From positions 25,403,769-25,467,768 of the forward strand of contig NC_135505.1 in assembly GCF_052857255.1 (NCBI RefSeq): DNA of 64,000 nt, in the 5' to 3' direction. The notes beneath the pieces are model-generated. The model was not told where the DNA came from, searched no databases, and worked only from the letters and a program-made list of their open reading frames with translations. This document shows positions 60,501 through 63,890 of this stretch, piece after piece (position 1 is the first letter of the stretch; every line of letters starts with the position of its first letter). Both the position numbers and the translations under genes were made by a program. The DNA is from Amblyomma americanum (lineage: Eukaryota > Arthropoda > Arachnida > Ixodida > Ixodidae).

Positions 60501-62274
60501 GTTGAACGGACTCACAATTCAGCTTTAAGGACCCAGTTTTTTTAGGTGCACCAGGAAAGTGTTAAGGCAGTCATTTCTGCAGTGGTTTTGTTATGCATAT
60601 TTTGTTTTATTTCTTTGTTCACAAATGCTGCTATCCCGTGACATTAGGACACTGCAAGAGTGATTAGAAAATTTTTTGCATAAAACAGAACAACATTAAG
60701 AAAGTACACAATCAGGTAATTTTCGCGAAAACTGATTGATAAGTACAAGGATTTTTTGGTTACATAGCACGCAACATCACTGACATGTCCAGACAAAAGC
60801 TCAGTTCATGTTAGTGATTGTAACAATAAACATGAATAATACTATTCCCAAGGTTGGGTAGTTTCCTGATCAGACATAAGGACAGTTTGGCAGATTGAAT
60901 TGCATTGGGTAAATCTGCAGATCTTAATGGCGCAGTCATAACTTACAAATGCCAAGAATATGCCACAGCAATAGGATGGCATTGATTGTTCACAAACCTT
61001 GATGACTAAGCATGAGGCATTTATTCAGAGCTGGGAACACCCATGCTTCATGCACATGCTGAAACAATTTAGCCGAGTCACATTCCACGCTTGCAATGGT
61101 CTTTTGGACTCTGAGTGTCCCAGACCTTGACAACAACTTCAAATGCAATCAAAAGCTTCAGCACTCACTGTCTATGCTTCAGCAATGTTGGTCCCATTTA
61201 TTTTAGCTTTGATAGCTTTAGTCAAACTATAGAAGAACGTAGCTCTGCTAAAAGTACAACAAACAATGACAAATGCACAGCTCTGTTACACTTAGAAAGG
61301 TTTACACAAATAAATACACCGCTTGAAAAATCATAGGTTCCAACGCAATATTGCATGACCGAGCTGTCATCATATTTCTGGGAGATACACAGAGTCGGCT
61401 TTCGAATGGCGTTTCGAAACAAGGACCGTATTTGAAATTCCCGCACCGAACACACGCCATGTAAACAGGGGGACCACCGAACACATTCGGCGCGGCTTCC
61501 CCCCAACCTATTACAAAAAAAAAAAAAAAAGATAGGCGCCGACGAGGAGCACAACGCGACGACGGCTCCTGCCCGCATTCCCACGTTCTGACAACTGCAA
61601 GTTTCTGGCCACACTGCGACAGTCCCATTGGCTGCGCGACCGCTGACGTCAGTCGGCCCCAGTGACGCCAAGGGCGTGCCGACCAACGAGTGGCGAACAA
61701 GACTGCATCTGCGACGAAGACCTCATCACGATAACGTGACTGCCCAGATCGAACAGCGACCACAACAGTGGGGGCCACAAAATGCAATAAACGTCGACCT
61801 CCATCGGGACGAACGCAGGCCGCCGTGGCCGGTCCCGCGACGATGAGACGAGGCCCCGAGGAGGCAATTTCAAAAGCGCGAGATGCCGCGCAGAGAAGCG
61901 AGCTATCGGCCCGACCATTGTCTCGGTCCCTCCGTGGGCACAGCGGGGCCTCACCTCATCTTGGCGATCCGCGCGACGGTCCTCTTGATCTGCGAAGATC
62001 GGCTGGACCAGAACTTGCGCCAGGAAGAGCGCGACTTGACAGCCGGTCCCTTGGCGTTGAGTTTGTTGGCCGCCTCTTCCCAGAGCCGTTCGCGCTCCCA
62101 CGGCTCGACTTCCCTGCTCTTCTCTTTGGAGGTACTCGCCAGATACGGGTGCTGGTTCAGAAACTCCAGCAGAATTTCCATCTGCCGCGGAGACACGCGT
62201 GGCCCCAGTTTGCGCGTGCCTATTTCGGGCACCGAAGGTGGCGCGGCCGGAGACGAGCCATTCTCCGCCGCCAT
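20296..62274 (-). CDS. Five-exon gene for a Zeste/Myb-SANT-like DNA-binding protein (whole locus)
   Basis: Coding sequence = 62274-61955, 51905-51746, 49930-49828, 30844-30588, 20550-20296 on the minus strand, 1095 bp, 364 residues plus TGA. Each junction has AG before and GT after the exon; phases are 2, 0, 1 and 0 and match at every join, which four chance open stretches would rarely do. Residues about 26-104 resemble the Myb/SANT-like domain of regulatory protein zeste; residues about 108-160 and 195-280 are rich in Pro and Gln; residues about 281-325 form a Gln/Ala/Leu-rich likely coiled coil. By family it is probably a nuclear DNA-binding regulator, possibly oligomeric. Part of the family descends from domesticated transposases, so that origin is possible. 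Extra alternative exons in the large introns cannot be excluded. No transcript evidence is available here. Confidence 0.8.
20604..20870 (-). mobile_element. CR1/L2-like LINE 3' UTR
   Basis: The minus strand ends CAAAATAAATAAACAAATAA after a C run, the same tail style as the LINEs at 49310-49336 and 58636. Only 3' UTR is present. It lies about 54 bp upstream of the exon 5 acceptor. Confidence 0.55.
20871..22864. other. Intron 4 sequence; two transposon-end fragments, no gene
   Basis: At about 21051-21075 TTGAATCCCTTTATAACAGAC resembles the terminus of the P-like element at 53020 (TGTAATCCACTTATAACGAC); no partner end was found. At 22206-22310 TGCATTTACTCGCGCAATGA with a G-rich, A-rich tail resembles the pogo-type end at 40180-40275. 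A palindrome AAGAGATCTCTT is at 21105-21116. Confidence 0.45.
22865..23300 (+). pseudogene. LINE RNase H remnant
   Basis: HQAFCAVDAALQGTQHLGAS and, in a second frame, RRVELIWVPAHLGNPGNEAD show the RNase H ending (WVPAH-x2-NPGNE-AD) of R1/I/Jockey-type LINEs. Then ATARGVSSAVATHPGG in the first frame. Frameshifts split it. Its source element is not otherwise present. Confidence 0.6.
23390..26451 (-). pseudogene. Ty3/gypsy element, gag to start of RT, rearranged
   Basis: From 26244: gag MPTTNTLQQSWVPPTFNGAL, DPEEWLDRFERVASFNNWDD, further gag (25983-25693), zinc knuckle CFHCSEASHILRHC (about 25277-25236), protease (about 24712-24330) with the active site ALVYTGADFSV (Asp changed to Tyr), spacer with KHRIITAQHVRPLRQSPYRV, and RT blocks EEMLRDAVIQPSNSPWVAPV and LVRKKDGALRFCVYYGRLNN to about 23670. 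There the frame jumps into a second copy of the protease end (GHTYPATFVVLRQCS, ILGMDFLNQRQ). RT core, RNase H, integrase and the 3' LTR are missing. Confidence 0.85.
26434..26449 (-). promoter_or_regulatory. Primer-binding site of gypsy element at 23390-26837
   Basis: TGGTGGAGGTGCTGGG on the minus strand, two bases after the LTR end GTGACA. Confidence 0.7.
26452..26837 (-). repeat. 5' LTR of the gypsy element at 23390-26837
   Basis: On the minus strand it runs from TGTCATTAGCATTATTGCCG to ...TTTGTGACA, 386 bp with a 5-bp inverted terminus TGTCA/TGACA. It interrupts the RTE LINE linker at its outer border. No partner LTR is present in the window. Confidence 0.72.
26838..27210 (-). mobile_element. 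RTE LINE fragment (region after endonuclease)
   Basis: Minus-strand reading gives LDRIDIHTMNDNIDSYYDGV, RASNLTERIELAELSMLINK, MERIEHALKNGGSLKAVKSK and LGIGKNQMYALRDKGDN, the segment between endonuclease and RT in tick RTE-type elements. It is the continuation of the endonuclease piece at 29634-30040 after two gypsy insertions. Stops and shifts occur. Confidence 0.7.
27211..29476 (-). pseudogene. Second Ty3/gypsy element: gag and protease, no RT
   Basis: From about 29458: MSHTPPNTEDPRPLPV, then gag QLEDVEDWLLQFERVAALNQ, NVFFSLERGARTWYENRED, further gag to 28581. After a repeated proline motif (QTDYCLPTYAEALQ, QTDYCHPTYADAPR) the 360-codon frame 28355-27273 holds a zinc knuckle CFHCGQPGHLFRRC, protease ALVDTGAEFSIISG with intact Asp, and LVLRDCTCDLILNIGFL. 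It ends NLSLLLTHGIWSARSLLHLR and LLITNFTNEPRHLF, then merges into RTE sequence. RT, integrase and the 3' LTR are absent. Related to but distinct from the element at 23390-26837. Confidence 0.82.
29477..29492 (-). promoter_or_regulatory. Primer-binding site of the second gypsy element
   Basis: TGGTGGAGGTGCTCGG on the minus strand, a few bases after LTR end GTGACA. Confidence 0.68.
29498..29633 (-). repeat. Short 5' LTR of the second gypsy element
   Basis: On the minus strand TGTTGCCGCCAAGTGTCCCT ... CCTATTCGTGACA, about 136 bp, begins TGT and ends ACA. It is followed by the primer site and abuts RTE endonuclease sequence. The short length could also reflect an outer truncation. Confidence 0.55.
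29634..30040 (-). mobile_element. RTE LINE endonuclease fragment
   Basis: The minus strand reads QARNQAVGDYGIGSRNNRGE, LLVEFTYSNDLRIIYPSFRK and IRKWTWKSPNGETKNEIDFI, the C-terminal half of an APE-type endonuclease (the SPNG...NEIDFI block). It is followed by VNRGIQDIAAEQIFSF and breaks at the gypsy LTR. The copy is 5'-truncated near 30040. Confidence 0.75.
30513..30560. repeat. (GT)n(G)n microsatellite beside the exon 4 donor
   Basis: About 15 GT units then 18 G. Lies 27-75 bp into intron 4 in transcript terms. G runs of this size are assembly-sensitive. Confidence 0.9.
30588..30844 (-). CDS. Exon 4: glutamine/proline-rich exon
   Basis: The exon is 257 bp: two bases complete the split Arg codon and 85 codons follow. 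It contains five consecutive Gln, a long Pro run, a second Gln run (six) and the acidic stretch DPDSIPVLEPITAEEHFHAE, ending HQTIR. The acceptor is CCCCGTGCAG and the donor is ATACGG followed by GTGGGC (phase 0). Poly-Gln and poly-Pro tracts are typical of transcription regulators and prone to length change. A (GT)n-(G)n microsatellite begins about 27 bp inside the following intron. Confidence 0.8.
31255..31660 (+). mobile_element. MITE-like repeat, copy 1
   Basis: Starts near ATAGGGGACAGTTAAGTTCT, contains CCCATATATGCGGAATTGGC, CTTCTCGTGCAGTGGTTAAG and CGATGCACCACTGCCC, and ends near GCTGTAATGGTATCACGTTA. The same ordered blocks occur at 35444-35690 (plus) and 36140-36554 (inverted). Confidence 0.7.
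31742..32042 (+). mobile_element. tRNA-derived SINE, Ruka-like, best preserved copy
   Basis: The A box lies in GGTGGCTCAGTGGTTAGGAC, the B box in GGGTTCGAACCCGACCACGG. The body holds TTTTATGGAGGCAAAACACT and CCCAGGTGGTCGAAATTATT; after a pyrimidine-rich part the element ends in a (TTA)n tail at about 32017-32042. The tRNA-like head does not fold into a full gene (no proper acceptor stem), so it is a SINE and not a tRNA. Confidence 0.88.
32043..32507. other. No gene recognised
   Basis: Intron 3 sequence without a clear element. Confidence 0.4.
32508..32645. repeat. Imperfect foldback repeat
   Basis: AACAGAAAAGACACAGGAAACGAGG pairs inexactly with CCTCGTCTCGTGTCTATCTT; both arms are about 50 bp. 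The layout matches the cleaner foldbacks at 17747 and 57674, with an older look. Confidence 0.55.
32646..33416. other. No gene recognised
   Basis: Nothing beyond short open frames. Confidence 0.4.
33417..33710 (-). other. Unassigned 97-codon frame with duplicated 5' module
   Basis: Begins MEPRSPLLSLIWTSDMEEDI and is acidic, then Ser/Cys-rich (NVHTSSSCCSSEPEMWPECA). The 35 bases before its ATG (CCTAACGAGCCGGG..., TACAAAACAG) recur in diverged form before the frame at 34042-34229. It may be an exon of an unknown transposon gene; no domain recognised. Confidence 0.3.
33711..34041. other. Unassigned, possible intron between duplicated exons
   Basis: Lies between the two similar modules. No known repeat. 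Confidence 0.3.
34042..34229 (-). other. Possible exon with an AT-hook
   Basis: A minus-strand frame reads ERRSPASGTTVAGVPAETPG, STGPTMRPPKRRGRPRKHAI and VEGVSQAAIRKRAQRASMTQ, then GTGAGC, a consensus donor. RRGRPRK is an AT-hook core, known to bind the minor groove of AT-rich DNA. The preceding ...GCTAAACAG would serve as acceptor. It could belong to an unrecognised transposon or a small host gene; no further exon was matched. Confidence 0.35.
34230..34826. other. Unassigned
   Basis: Contains a short inverted repeat (ACTCCAGATTTT...CTAAATTCTGGAGTGGG, about 34335-34388). No coding signature. Confidence 0.35.
34827..35190 (-). CDS. Unassigned open frame, about 120 codons
   Basis: From MDSPEAEDVELRVSQSHPDG through CSWQHLRGHPKTTSFSPNID to SKWRCSIHELKKHCTITMLG it stays open with a varied composition, unlike low-complexity shadows nearby. 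No motif known to me. An upstream extension to 35273 runs through a poly-G tract and is unlikely. It may be a piece of an unknown transposon gene within intron 3. Confidence 0.3.
35191..35443. other. Unassigned with poly-G run
   Basis: G16-17 at about 35223-35238; nothing else. Confidence 0.4.
35444..35690 (+). mobile_element. MITE-like repeat, copy 2
   Basis: AACTTAGGGGACACTTAAGC, CCCATATATGTGGAATTGGT and TTCTCGCGCAGTGG match copies 1 and 3 in order. The 3' half is shorter than in copy 3. Confidence 0.68.
36140..36554 (-). mobile_element. MITE-like repeat, copy 3, with target duplication
   Basis: Bounded by exact copies of AATTTTTAACG (36129-36139 and 36555-36565). Removing it restores the LINE frame ITLIFNVLETARF. 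On the minus strand it contains CATAGATCCCTGGGAGTCCT, CGCAGTGGTTAAGCGATGCG and CTTTGGGGATTCTTAATGG. Length 415 bp. It is the only copy here with clear borders. Confidence 0.82.
36712..36905 (-). mobile_element. SINE with tRNA-like head (second SINE type)
   Basis: Minus-strand GGTGGCCAAGTGGTTGAGCA (A box), CCGCTTCACATGCGG (anticodon-like stem with CAC in the loop), GGTTCGATTTCC (B box). The body (GGTACCCACCGGTGATACAA, CTTTCCCCTGGTCTGGTGCG) differs from the Ruka-like SINEs. The CAC loop hints at a tRNA-Val origin, which is only an inference. Confidence 0.65.
37517..37915 (+). repeat. Tandem duplication of a pogo-type terminus, 199-bp period
   Basis: GACTGCAAATACCATATTTA ... CAAGGCCGTGCTCG occurs twice, 37517-37715 and 37716-37915, almost identical. 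Each copy begins with the terminal repeat CCATATTTACTCGCATAATT. The near-identity indicates a recent event or an assembly duplication. Confidence 0.88.
38290..39637 (+). pseudogene. pogo/Tigger-like transposase 1, interrupted by a SINE
   Basis: Helix-turn-helix part: SHVLYWRKQKSDLTNANYEK, then ASRGWVMHFVRCHNLSMK (CENP-B-type DNA binding). A minus-strand SINE sits at 38745-38945. Catalytic part: CEKQRWTVMLAVTAEQRELS, PFVIFK, LLVVDSFKGHLVNSVKQKLQ (second Asp), a damaged PGG...LQPLD block, and the family ending EYSSKKTGLSNVLDGTEDDE to the stop at 39637. Frameshifts and stops are frequent. Confidence 0.8.
38745..38945 (-). mobile_element. tRNA-derived SINE, Ruka-like, minus strand
   Basis: Minus-strand GGGTTCAATCTCAACAGCAG (B-box side), GCATTTTTATGGAGGCAAAA, GAGGCCCGTGTACTGTACAA, GGTGGTCGAAATTATCCCGA and CGCTTAGGGACGTTAAACGC. 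It lies inside the pogo 1 transposase. Confidence 0.85.
40180..40275 (+). repeat. Pogo-type MITE end fragment
   Basis: TACCGTATTTGCTCGTGTAA followed by TGAACCCAC, a T run and GGTTCATTATACAGGGAC. Related to 22206-22310. Confidence 0.5.
40600..41708 (-). pseudogene. pogo/Tigger-like transposase 2
   Basis: Start ATG at 41708: MSATRRQCFATKEKLKTIAS with an N-terminal helix-turn-helix, then (frameshift near 41570) GAYPQLETQLAKFIEEQRSH and RASCGWLKRFMRRHGYSMRW (CENP-B-type). The central part is short. The catalytic half reads SILVLDSYRGHCTDAVKARL, THLIIIPGGMMSMLQPLDMC and KPFKAYVKRLYAQWMADG (40917-40669), all good DDE blocks. The C-terminal tail decays. Better preserved than transposase 1 but still shifted at least twice. 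Confidence 0.82.
41941..42312. mobile_element. Tc1/mariner-like MITE
   Basis: Left GAGTAGAATCTTGGTGAT and inverted right TAGTAGAATCTCGGTGAT agree at 16 of 18 bases, with TA at 41939-41940 and 42313-42314. Length 372 bp, no coding capacity. Confidence 0.7.
42313..42535 (-). mobile_element. CR1-like LINE 3' end
   Basis: On the minus strand it ends CCAGGTCTGGGCCTTTAGGG then TAAATAAATA. It is probably the tail of the C-terminal RT piece at 43110-43360, split by the repeat pair between them. Confidence 0.5.
42536..43085. repeat. Tandem pair of a GC-rich repeat
   Basis: 42536-42789 and 42790-43085 share GGTTA.GCTCTGGT, GATAGCTACAGCTGGCCGAG, GGCAGCTGCTCCGCACCA, CACGCTGAAGGCTCGAAATG and TAATGTAGCTATC.CTAC. 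The ends TAGCTAC...GTAGCTA are inversely related, as in a short DNA element. The first copy has extra CACGTGAC-type units. Confidence 0.65.
43110..43360 (-). pseudogene. CR1-like LINE, C-terminal RT scrap
   Basis: Minus strand HAHKVRLIFARTLKYQKSLL then LPRSEWNALPSSIVSH, the usual end of CR1/L2 proteins (...SFxPRTxxxWNxLPxxIV). Confidence 0.6.
43513..44050. other. No gene recognised
   Basis: Nothing beyond AT-rich intron sequence. Confidence 0.4.
44051..44990. mobile_element. Possible Tigger-like nonautonomous element
   Basis: TACAGTAAAACTCATTAATT at the left and, inverted, TGTACAGTAACAGCTCGTTAATTC at the right resemble each other and the AATTCGAA-type ends of Tigger-like elements. The interior (940 bp) has no transposase. 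Borders are approximate. Confidence 0.45.
45240..45550 (+). pseudogene. RTE LINE RT fragment, left of a nested LINE
   Basis: ADDVTLLSNSGHELQSMING, VGLKINVQKTKVMFNSLG and TAHTDRESEIS with WVERIWQVFSDHEWQ show the RT catalytic ADD onward. The same protein continues at 49337 (KVYNSCILTVLTYGAEMW). The CR1-like LINE lies between. Confidence 0.8.
45590..46447 (+). CDS. LINE ORF1 with N-terminal 2A-like motif
   Basis: From ATG 45590 the protein is 285 residues and uninterrupted. The first 61 residues (MWPYAPFLCLTRVGAYYCTF ...) end in CGDVELNPGP, the consensus of 2A-like ribosome-skipping peptides; GDVELNPGP is encoded at 45746-45772. A heptad-rich coiled coil follows (LLKDQSTRVENLERTVTFLR), then SNLVVFGVDEASDETESVLR and ARIHRIGKAEKKRPIILFFQ, an RRM/L1-ORF1-like nucleic-acid-binding part. 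The product probably binds LINE RNA, released from its leader by 2A activity. The same frame is open upstream to 45521, but that part reads as RTE sequence. Confidence 0.82.
   Translation: MWPYAPFLCLTRVGAYYCTFKSDCRGILVLPCPQQCIRIACDVYLMCELMLCGDVELNPGPETDSDSMSAQEMLKQLILGQQKLTDEMAALRTHNAKMEKICCEFTQQLNLLKDQSTRVENLERTVTFLREKIIDLEDRSRRSNLVVFGVDEASDETESVLRKKVISEVFQEKLGVTCNSVARIHRIGKAEKKRPIILFFQDFNEKKEVMRNVRKLKGTKYSVQNDYSRDTLRIRKLLWDSTKIDRDQGKKPILVHDKLKMDGQIFAWDEANNCRIKIRNEQSKE
46448..49196 (+). pseudogene. LINE ORF2: APE endonuclease and reverse transcriptase
   Basis: The endonuclease begins LRLLNINARSVVNKSDHLES, with VVITETWLHEG, LLIGDLNLPSTNW and GISDHDLVYC (catalytic Glu, Asp-x-Asn and SDH). A TGA at 47555 interrupts the frame, which reopens unchanged. 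RT blocks follow: ASPGPDKIPNAFLRRY, NYRPISLPSTCCKF, a frameshift near 47965, [53 protein letters not shown] (catalytic ADD), a shift near 48600, EYKYLGVTITNNLSWNKHIG and the end FPRTVTEWNTLPLTAL at 49196. One stop and three shifts inactivate it. Confidence 0.88.
49337..49795 (+). pseudogene. RTE LINE C-terminal part and 3' tail
   Basis: SLRRKVYNSCILTVLTYGAE, EKMIGVTLRDQMWAEWFREQ and MKVKDIIVE, then a decayed GRACNVRAR and the conserved end (GGGGAGGCCTTTGCCCTGCA) with a GATGATGA tail at about 49779-49793. It continues the piece at 45240-45550. Confidence 0.82.
49828..49930 (-). CDS. Exon 3: short central exon
   Basis: The exon is 103 bp and encodes VLLHMGAPGEPPTMFMATAD then CPPPRAVHKEVTTA plus the first base of an Arg codon. 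The acceptor is GTTCCAG before GTCCTG; the donor is GTAAGC after ACAGCAC. No known domain is visible. The exon is accepted because both splice sites and both phases fit its neighbours. The 3' tail of an RTE LINE ends about 30 bp beyond the donor. Confidence 0.72.
50127..50450 (-). pseudogene. RTE LINE 3' end
   Basis: Minus strand ECVREQMRVNDLLVEINRKK, CAWAGHVMRWQDNRWSSRVT, EWIPREGKHSGGRQNVWLAD and DRLNWRDMGKAIALQWL, then the (GAT)n tail at about 50127-50140. It is 5'-truncated. Confidence 0.85.
50590..50940 (+). pseudogene. Second Penelope-like element 3' end
   Basis: The frame reads RFKDRSKREIIEAHYIKQRG then PMCMSKRSVSLSEEEISFLS and a stop near 50710, the C-terminal part after the GIY-YIG domain. 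The 3' UTR holds AATAAACACAGTTGGAAGCT, similar to ATAAACAGTTGGTAGTGGCA in the copy at 16030. Only the last 40 codons remain. Confidence 0.7.
50941..51745. other. No gene recognised (intron 2)
   Basis: AT-rich, no motif seen. Confidence 0.4.
51746..51905 (-). CDS. Exon 2: proline-rich segment
   Basis: The exon is 160 bp. Its first base completes the Arg codon from exon 1, then 53 codons read EESRQPPRPPPLPPPPRPP, TDQILLLLKQDGTPAINTQG and RILLPRPGPAPQHQ. The acceptor is GTGTGCAG and the donor is CATCAG followed by GTGATT (phase 0). The proline run suggests a flexible or interaction region. The acceptor pyrimidine tract is weak, so the 5' edge is the least certain border of this exon. Confidence 0.75.
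51906..52639. other. Intron 1 start; short microsatellites only
   Basis: (ACAAT)n near 52350-52372 and (AC)n near 52591-52608. No element recognised. Confidence 0.45.
52640..53019 (-). pseudogene. LINE C-terminal part, left of the P-like element
   Basis: From 53019 the minus strand reads MYGACSEYKMQMISMLIKKN and SKEYKLWHRLTHDPYKRKVL, then after a shift RYIKPRAFTNYGKKTRSYYV and PTVFNELNY. This is the tail of a non-LTR RT protein. Its upstream neighbour is at 55549-55750; both join as CYGITLYGACSEYK when the P-like element is removed. Confidence 0.72.
53012..53019. repeat. Left 8-bp target duplication of the P-like element
   Basis: CCATACAT, matching CCATACAA at 55549-55556 at 7 of 8 bases. 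Confidence 0.78.
53020..55548 (+). mobile_element. P-element-like DNA transposon
   Basis: The ends TGTAATCCACTTATAAC (left) and, inverted, TGCAATCCACTTATAAC (right) agree at 16 of 17 bases. They are flanked by 8-bp duplications, the length typical of the P superfamily. The interior encodes a THAP9/P-type transposase remnant. Length 2529 bp. It is nested in a minus-strand LINE. Confidence 0.82.
53640..54860 (+). pseudogene. P/THAP9-like transposase, broken
   Basis: Blocks in order: LKKLYEMQKERVVKPVMNLT; INVRRAVEVLSPNVTSALSF with LKEQAGHICHPSFGYAG; DVRHFGDANDGRLEWLEVTF with PLYINEV; FLTAKTYEALMLTTYSTAAC with IRYLL; and TRKFSSDPTEPLFGSLRQSL with CRNDQLDVRCT (54143-54225), which matches the FSSDP-E-FG-RQ signature of P/THAP9 C-terminal RNase H-like regions. 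NAGIAAASEYSNVLHREEDE follows. An 18-bp direct repeat (ATGCACGTGGCTTTTTGA) near 54008-54045 and several stops disrupt it. No THAP zinc finger was found. Confidence 0.72.
55549..55556. repeat. Right 8-bp target duplication of the P-like element
   Basis: CCATACAA; see the left copy at 53012-53019. Confidence 0.78.
55549..55750 (-). pseudogene. LINE RT fragment, right of the P-like element
   Basis: Minus strand DQRLTWNNYVEHLRKRIRNM, AALIYNLQGK and RITIYKALVESVLCYGITLY, the post-catalytic RT part of a LINE; it continues at 53019. Confidence 0.75.
55751..56854. other. No gene recognised (intron 1)
   Basis: No element identified; nine A at about 56400-56408. Confidence 0.4.
56855..57010 (-). mobile_element. 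RTE LINE 3' end, short copy
   Basis: ATGTCCAGTGGAGGACAAAG and GGCCTCTCCCATAACC mark the RTE 3' UTR. It is older than the neighbour at 57022. Confidence 0.6.
57022..57370 (-). mobile_element. RTE LINE 3' end
   Basis: Starts with the tail CATCATCATCATCAGCCTGA and continues into GACTACACCCACTGCAGGGC, CGCATTACAGGCCCTGCCGA and a decayed coding end. It parallels 50127-50450. Confidence 0.8.
57371..57673. other. No gene recognised
   Basis: Nothing identified. Confidence 0.4.
57674..57803. repeat. Near-perfect foldback palindrome
   Basis: TGCTTGAGGGGATGCTTGCA ... GAACAGGACAAG, then two bases, then the reverse complement. Arms are about 64 bp with two differences. It shares ACAGACAAGGG-type motifs and the layout of the foldback at 17747. 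Confidence 0.92.
57804..58635. other. No gene recognised (intron 1)
   Basis: Short minus-strand frames near 58192-58549 lack any motif. Confidence 0.4.
58636..59945 (-). pseudogene. CR1/L2-like LINE, RT to 3' end
   Basis: From 59945: NYLIMNHLNPLLNPNQVGFR, LDRCSIIDCVSIDFKKAFDV (RT motif A), a decayed GVPQGS/ADD region near 59610-59515, MQEDLNTLHRWSEQWHMNIN, EYKYLGVYITSKLCWHRHVD, SKDLLFKTYIRSTLEFAGTV, SSTDLFKMSFFPHTVREWNA and then the 3' UTR with a C run (58689-58709) and (AAAT)n tail at 58636-58660. Endonuclease and ORF1 are missing. Stops and shifts throughout. Confidence 0.85.
59921..60036. repeat. Two 58-bp tandem units at the LINE 5' edge
   Basis: GATTCATTATGAGATAATTC ... GGAGTCGGCCATGA at 59921-59978 is repeated at 59979-60036 with one or two changes. 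The first unit contains the start of LINE homology. Confidence 0.88.
60037..61954. other. No gene recognised (intron 1, promoter-proximal side)
   Basis: An A15-17 run at about 61514-61531. GC content rises from about 61540 toward exon 1. Open frames on both strands between 61550 and 61950 appear to be composition effects. Confidence 0.45.
61955..62274 (-). CDS. Exon 1: start codon and Zeste/Myb-SANT-like domain
   Basis: The exon encodes 106 residues beginning MAAENGSSPAAPPSVPEIGT. The ATG at 62274-62272 is followed by G (ATGGCG), a good initiation context. The domain shows a first helix (PRQMEILLEFLNQHPYLA), a second around LWEEAANKLNAKGPAVKS, and a third with SWRKFWSSRSSQIKR; the Trp pair and the basic end fit zeste-type Myb domains. 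The donor after AAGATGAG is GTGAGG, leaving two bases of an Arg codon. The exon sits in a GC-rich stretch (about 61550-62320), as expected of a promoter-proximal exon. An in-frame ORF extends upstream (MFTTLFFELF...), but its hydrophobic start looks like untranslated sequence. Confidence 0.85.
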
Positions 62275-63469
62275 ATCGTTTTCTAATTGGCAGCCGCCGG
62301 CTTTGGTATGGATGGTGGATACGTGCTGCGGATTAAGGTGATGCAAGTGAAAAAATAACTCAAAAAATAAAGTCGTAAACAAATTTTTTCTTGAAGCATT
62401 ATTGCACGTTCTTACTATTTAGTCATGTTTTATGGTTACTTTGTTACACGTTCTGGCGTTACAGGCAGCTTCTGCTTCTATTGCAGCAAGCCGCAAACAA
62501 GCCAAGTTGATCCATAAAACTAGCTTCTGTTTGTATCGCTTGTATCCATGCAAATCTTTGATTAGGTGTTCCGTGCATCAGCTAGCAGAGTCCACGCTTA
62601 AGCTTGAGCTTTGCTCTTAGCGTGTTACCGTGTTGGATCCGGTCGCAGGTTCGGTAGCTTGTACGCCGCTACACCTGTGCAGTCGTCTGGGCAGTTCGCA
62701 TGGTGAGTGTCACGCTCTCCGAGCTGTCGTTTCCCCCGACACGAAACTTGGGGCCATGTTTTGATGCGTTGACAAGTGTGGTTTGGTGTCGCCGCGTCAC
62801 TTATCGCCGGCGGCACAACCGGGAAGTTTTGGGACCGCCGCAACTGCGGCCGCTAGCTGCATGGTAGCGCCCGCTGTCGTTTCGACGCGCTGCTGCTGGT
62901 TCGCGAATTGTGCTACCAGAAAGCGGTCGGTGACGCGCTGACAACACAGCTTTCTTTTCAATCTTGCACCCATCTGCGTGATATGCCGGTTTCGTGATAC
63001 GCTTGATACCTTGCCTTTCGCTGTATCTAGTTTTTCTTCCGCAGCGTCCGGAAAGGGATAAACGGATGTGTGAGGTGTGTGGAAGTGCTTCCGCCCGGAG
63101 GCTTGATAGCATTGAGCGAGCAAGGAAAAAGAGGCCAGAGACGGGGTTGACTCAGCCGCCTTGAGCGCCGCCGAGTGTGTTAACTTCCATAAGCCTGGCC
63201 TTCTCGTCCCTCGGCAGTCCTCGAAGTCTCCCCGACTTTTTCGGAGCCCGTCGCCGGGGCCCAGAATTGGCACATTTTGAAGCGAAACTGTCACGAGGGC
63301 TGGTTACATCAGGCAATGACGCCTTTTGGTCTCGGCACCAATTGTTTCTGTTGGGGGGGGGGAAAAATGGCCCTAACGCCGATTACATTTCTCCGTTGGA
63401 TGTTGGTTGTGGGGTATTTATTTAGTTATTCAGCGGGGGTGGGGTGGGGGGGGGGGGGGGGGGGTAGCA
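62275..63469. other. Upstream flank of the Zeste-like gene
   Basis: This should hold the promoter and 5' UTR. No TATA box was singled out. A 165-codon minus frame (62797-63294) and plus frames near 63177 show no domain. G runs at 63351-63361 and 63447-63464. Confidence 0.4.
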
Positions 63470-63890
63470 ATACATAATCCTTAAATATGCTTATTACATA
63501 AAAAGAAGGCGATAACGATGCGGTAATAGACAACATATGCAGCAATACAAAAAAAGTACAGCACAACCAACAACAAAACAAAAAAATTCAAAATAAAATT
63601 AGAAAAGGTGAAAGGCATTAAGCATGAGTGCCTGAGCACTAGAGCTCCTGAAATTTAGATACGTTTATTCGGTTATGTACATTCGGTTTTAATGGATGAT
63701 AGCAGGTTATTCCAGTCAACTATTGTGCATGGAATAAATGACTTAGAGTACAGGGATGTGCGGCATGTTATACGGTTTATTTTGAAGGGGTGATGGTGGC
63801 GTGGAAAGAAGAATTGGGGAAATTGGAAGAAGTTGGCTTGAAGTGACGGGTGGTAATGCAGTTTATGGAAAAGTACGAGACTGTCCACTT
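63470..63890 (-). pseudogene. CR1-like LINE 3' end
   Basis: Minus strand FFPRHHHPFKINRITCRTSL and YSKSFIPCTIVDWNNLLSSI, the C terminus of a CR1/L2-like RT, then a 3' UTR ending at the C/G run near 63464. Confidence 0.7.

Noticed and set aside
61768..62341. Two long plus-strand frames over exon 1
   Set aside because: GC-rich antisense shadows of the Zeste-like domain exon, without motifs of their own.
62797..63294. Minus-strand 165-codon frame as an upstream exon or gene
   Set aside because: No domain, no supporting splice phase, and overlapping open frames on both strands.
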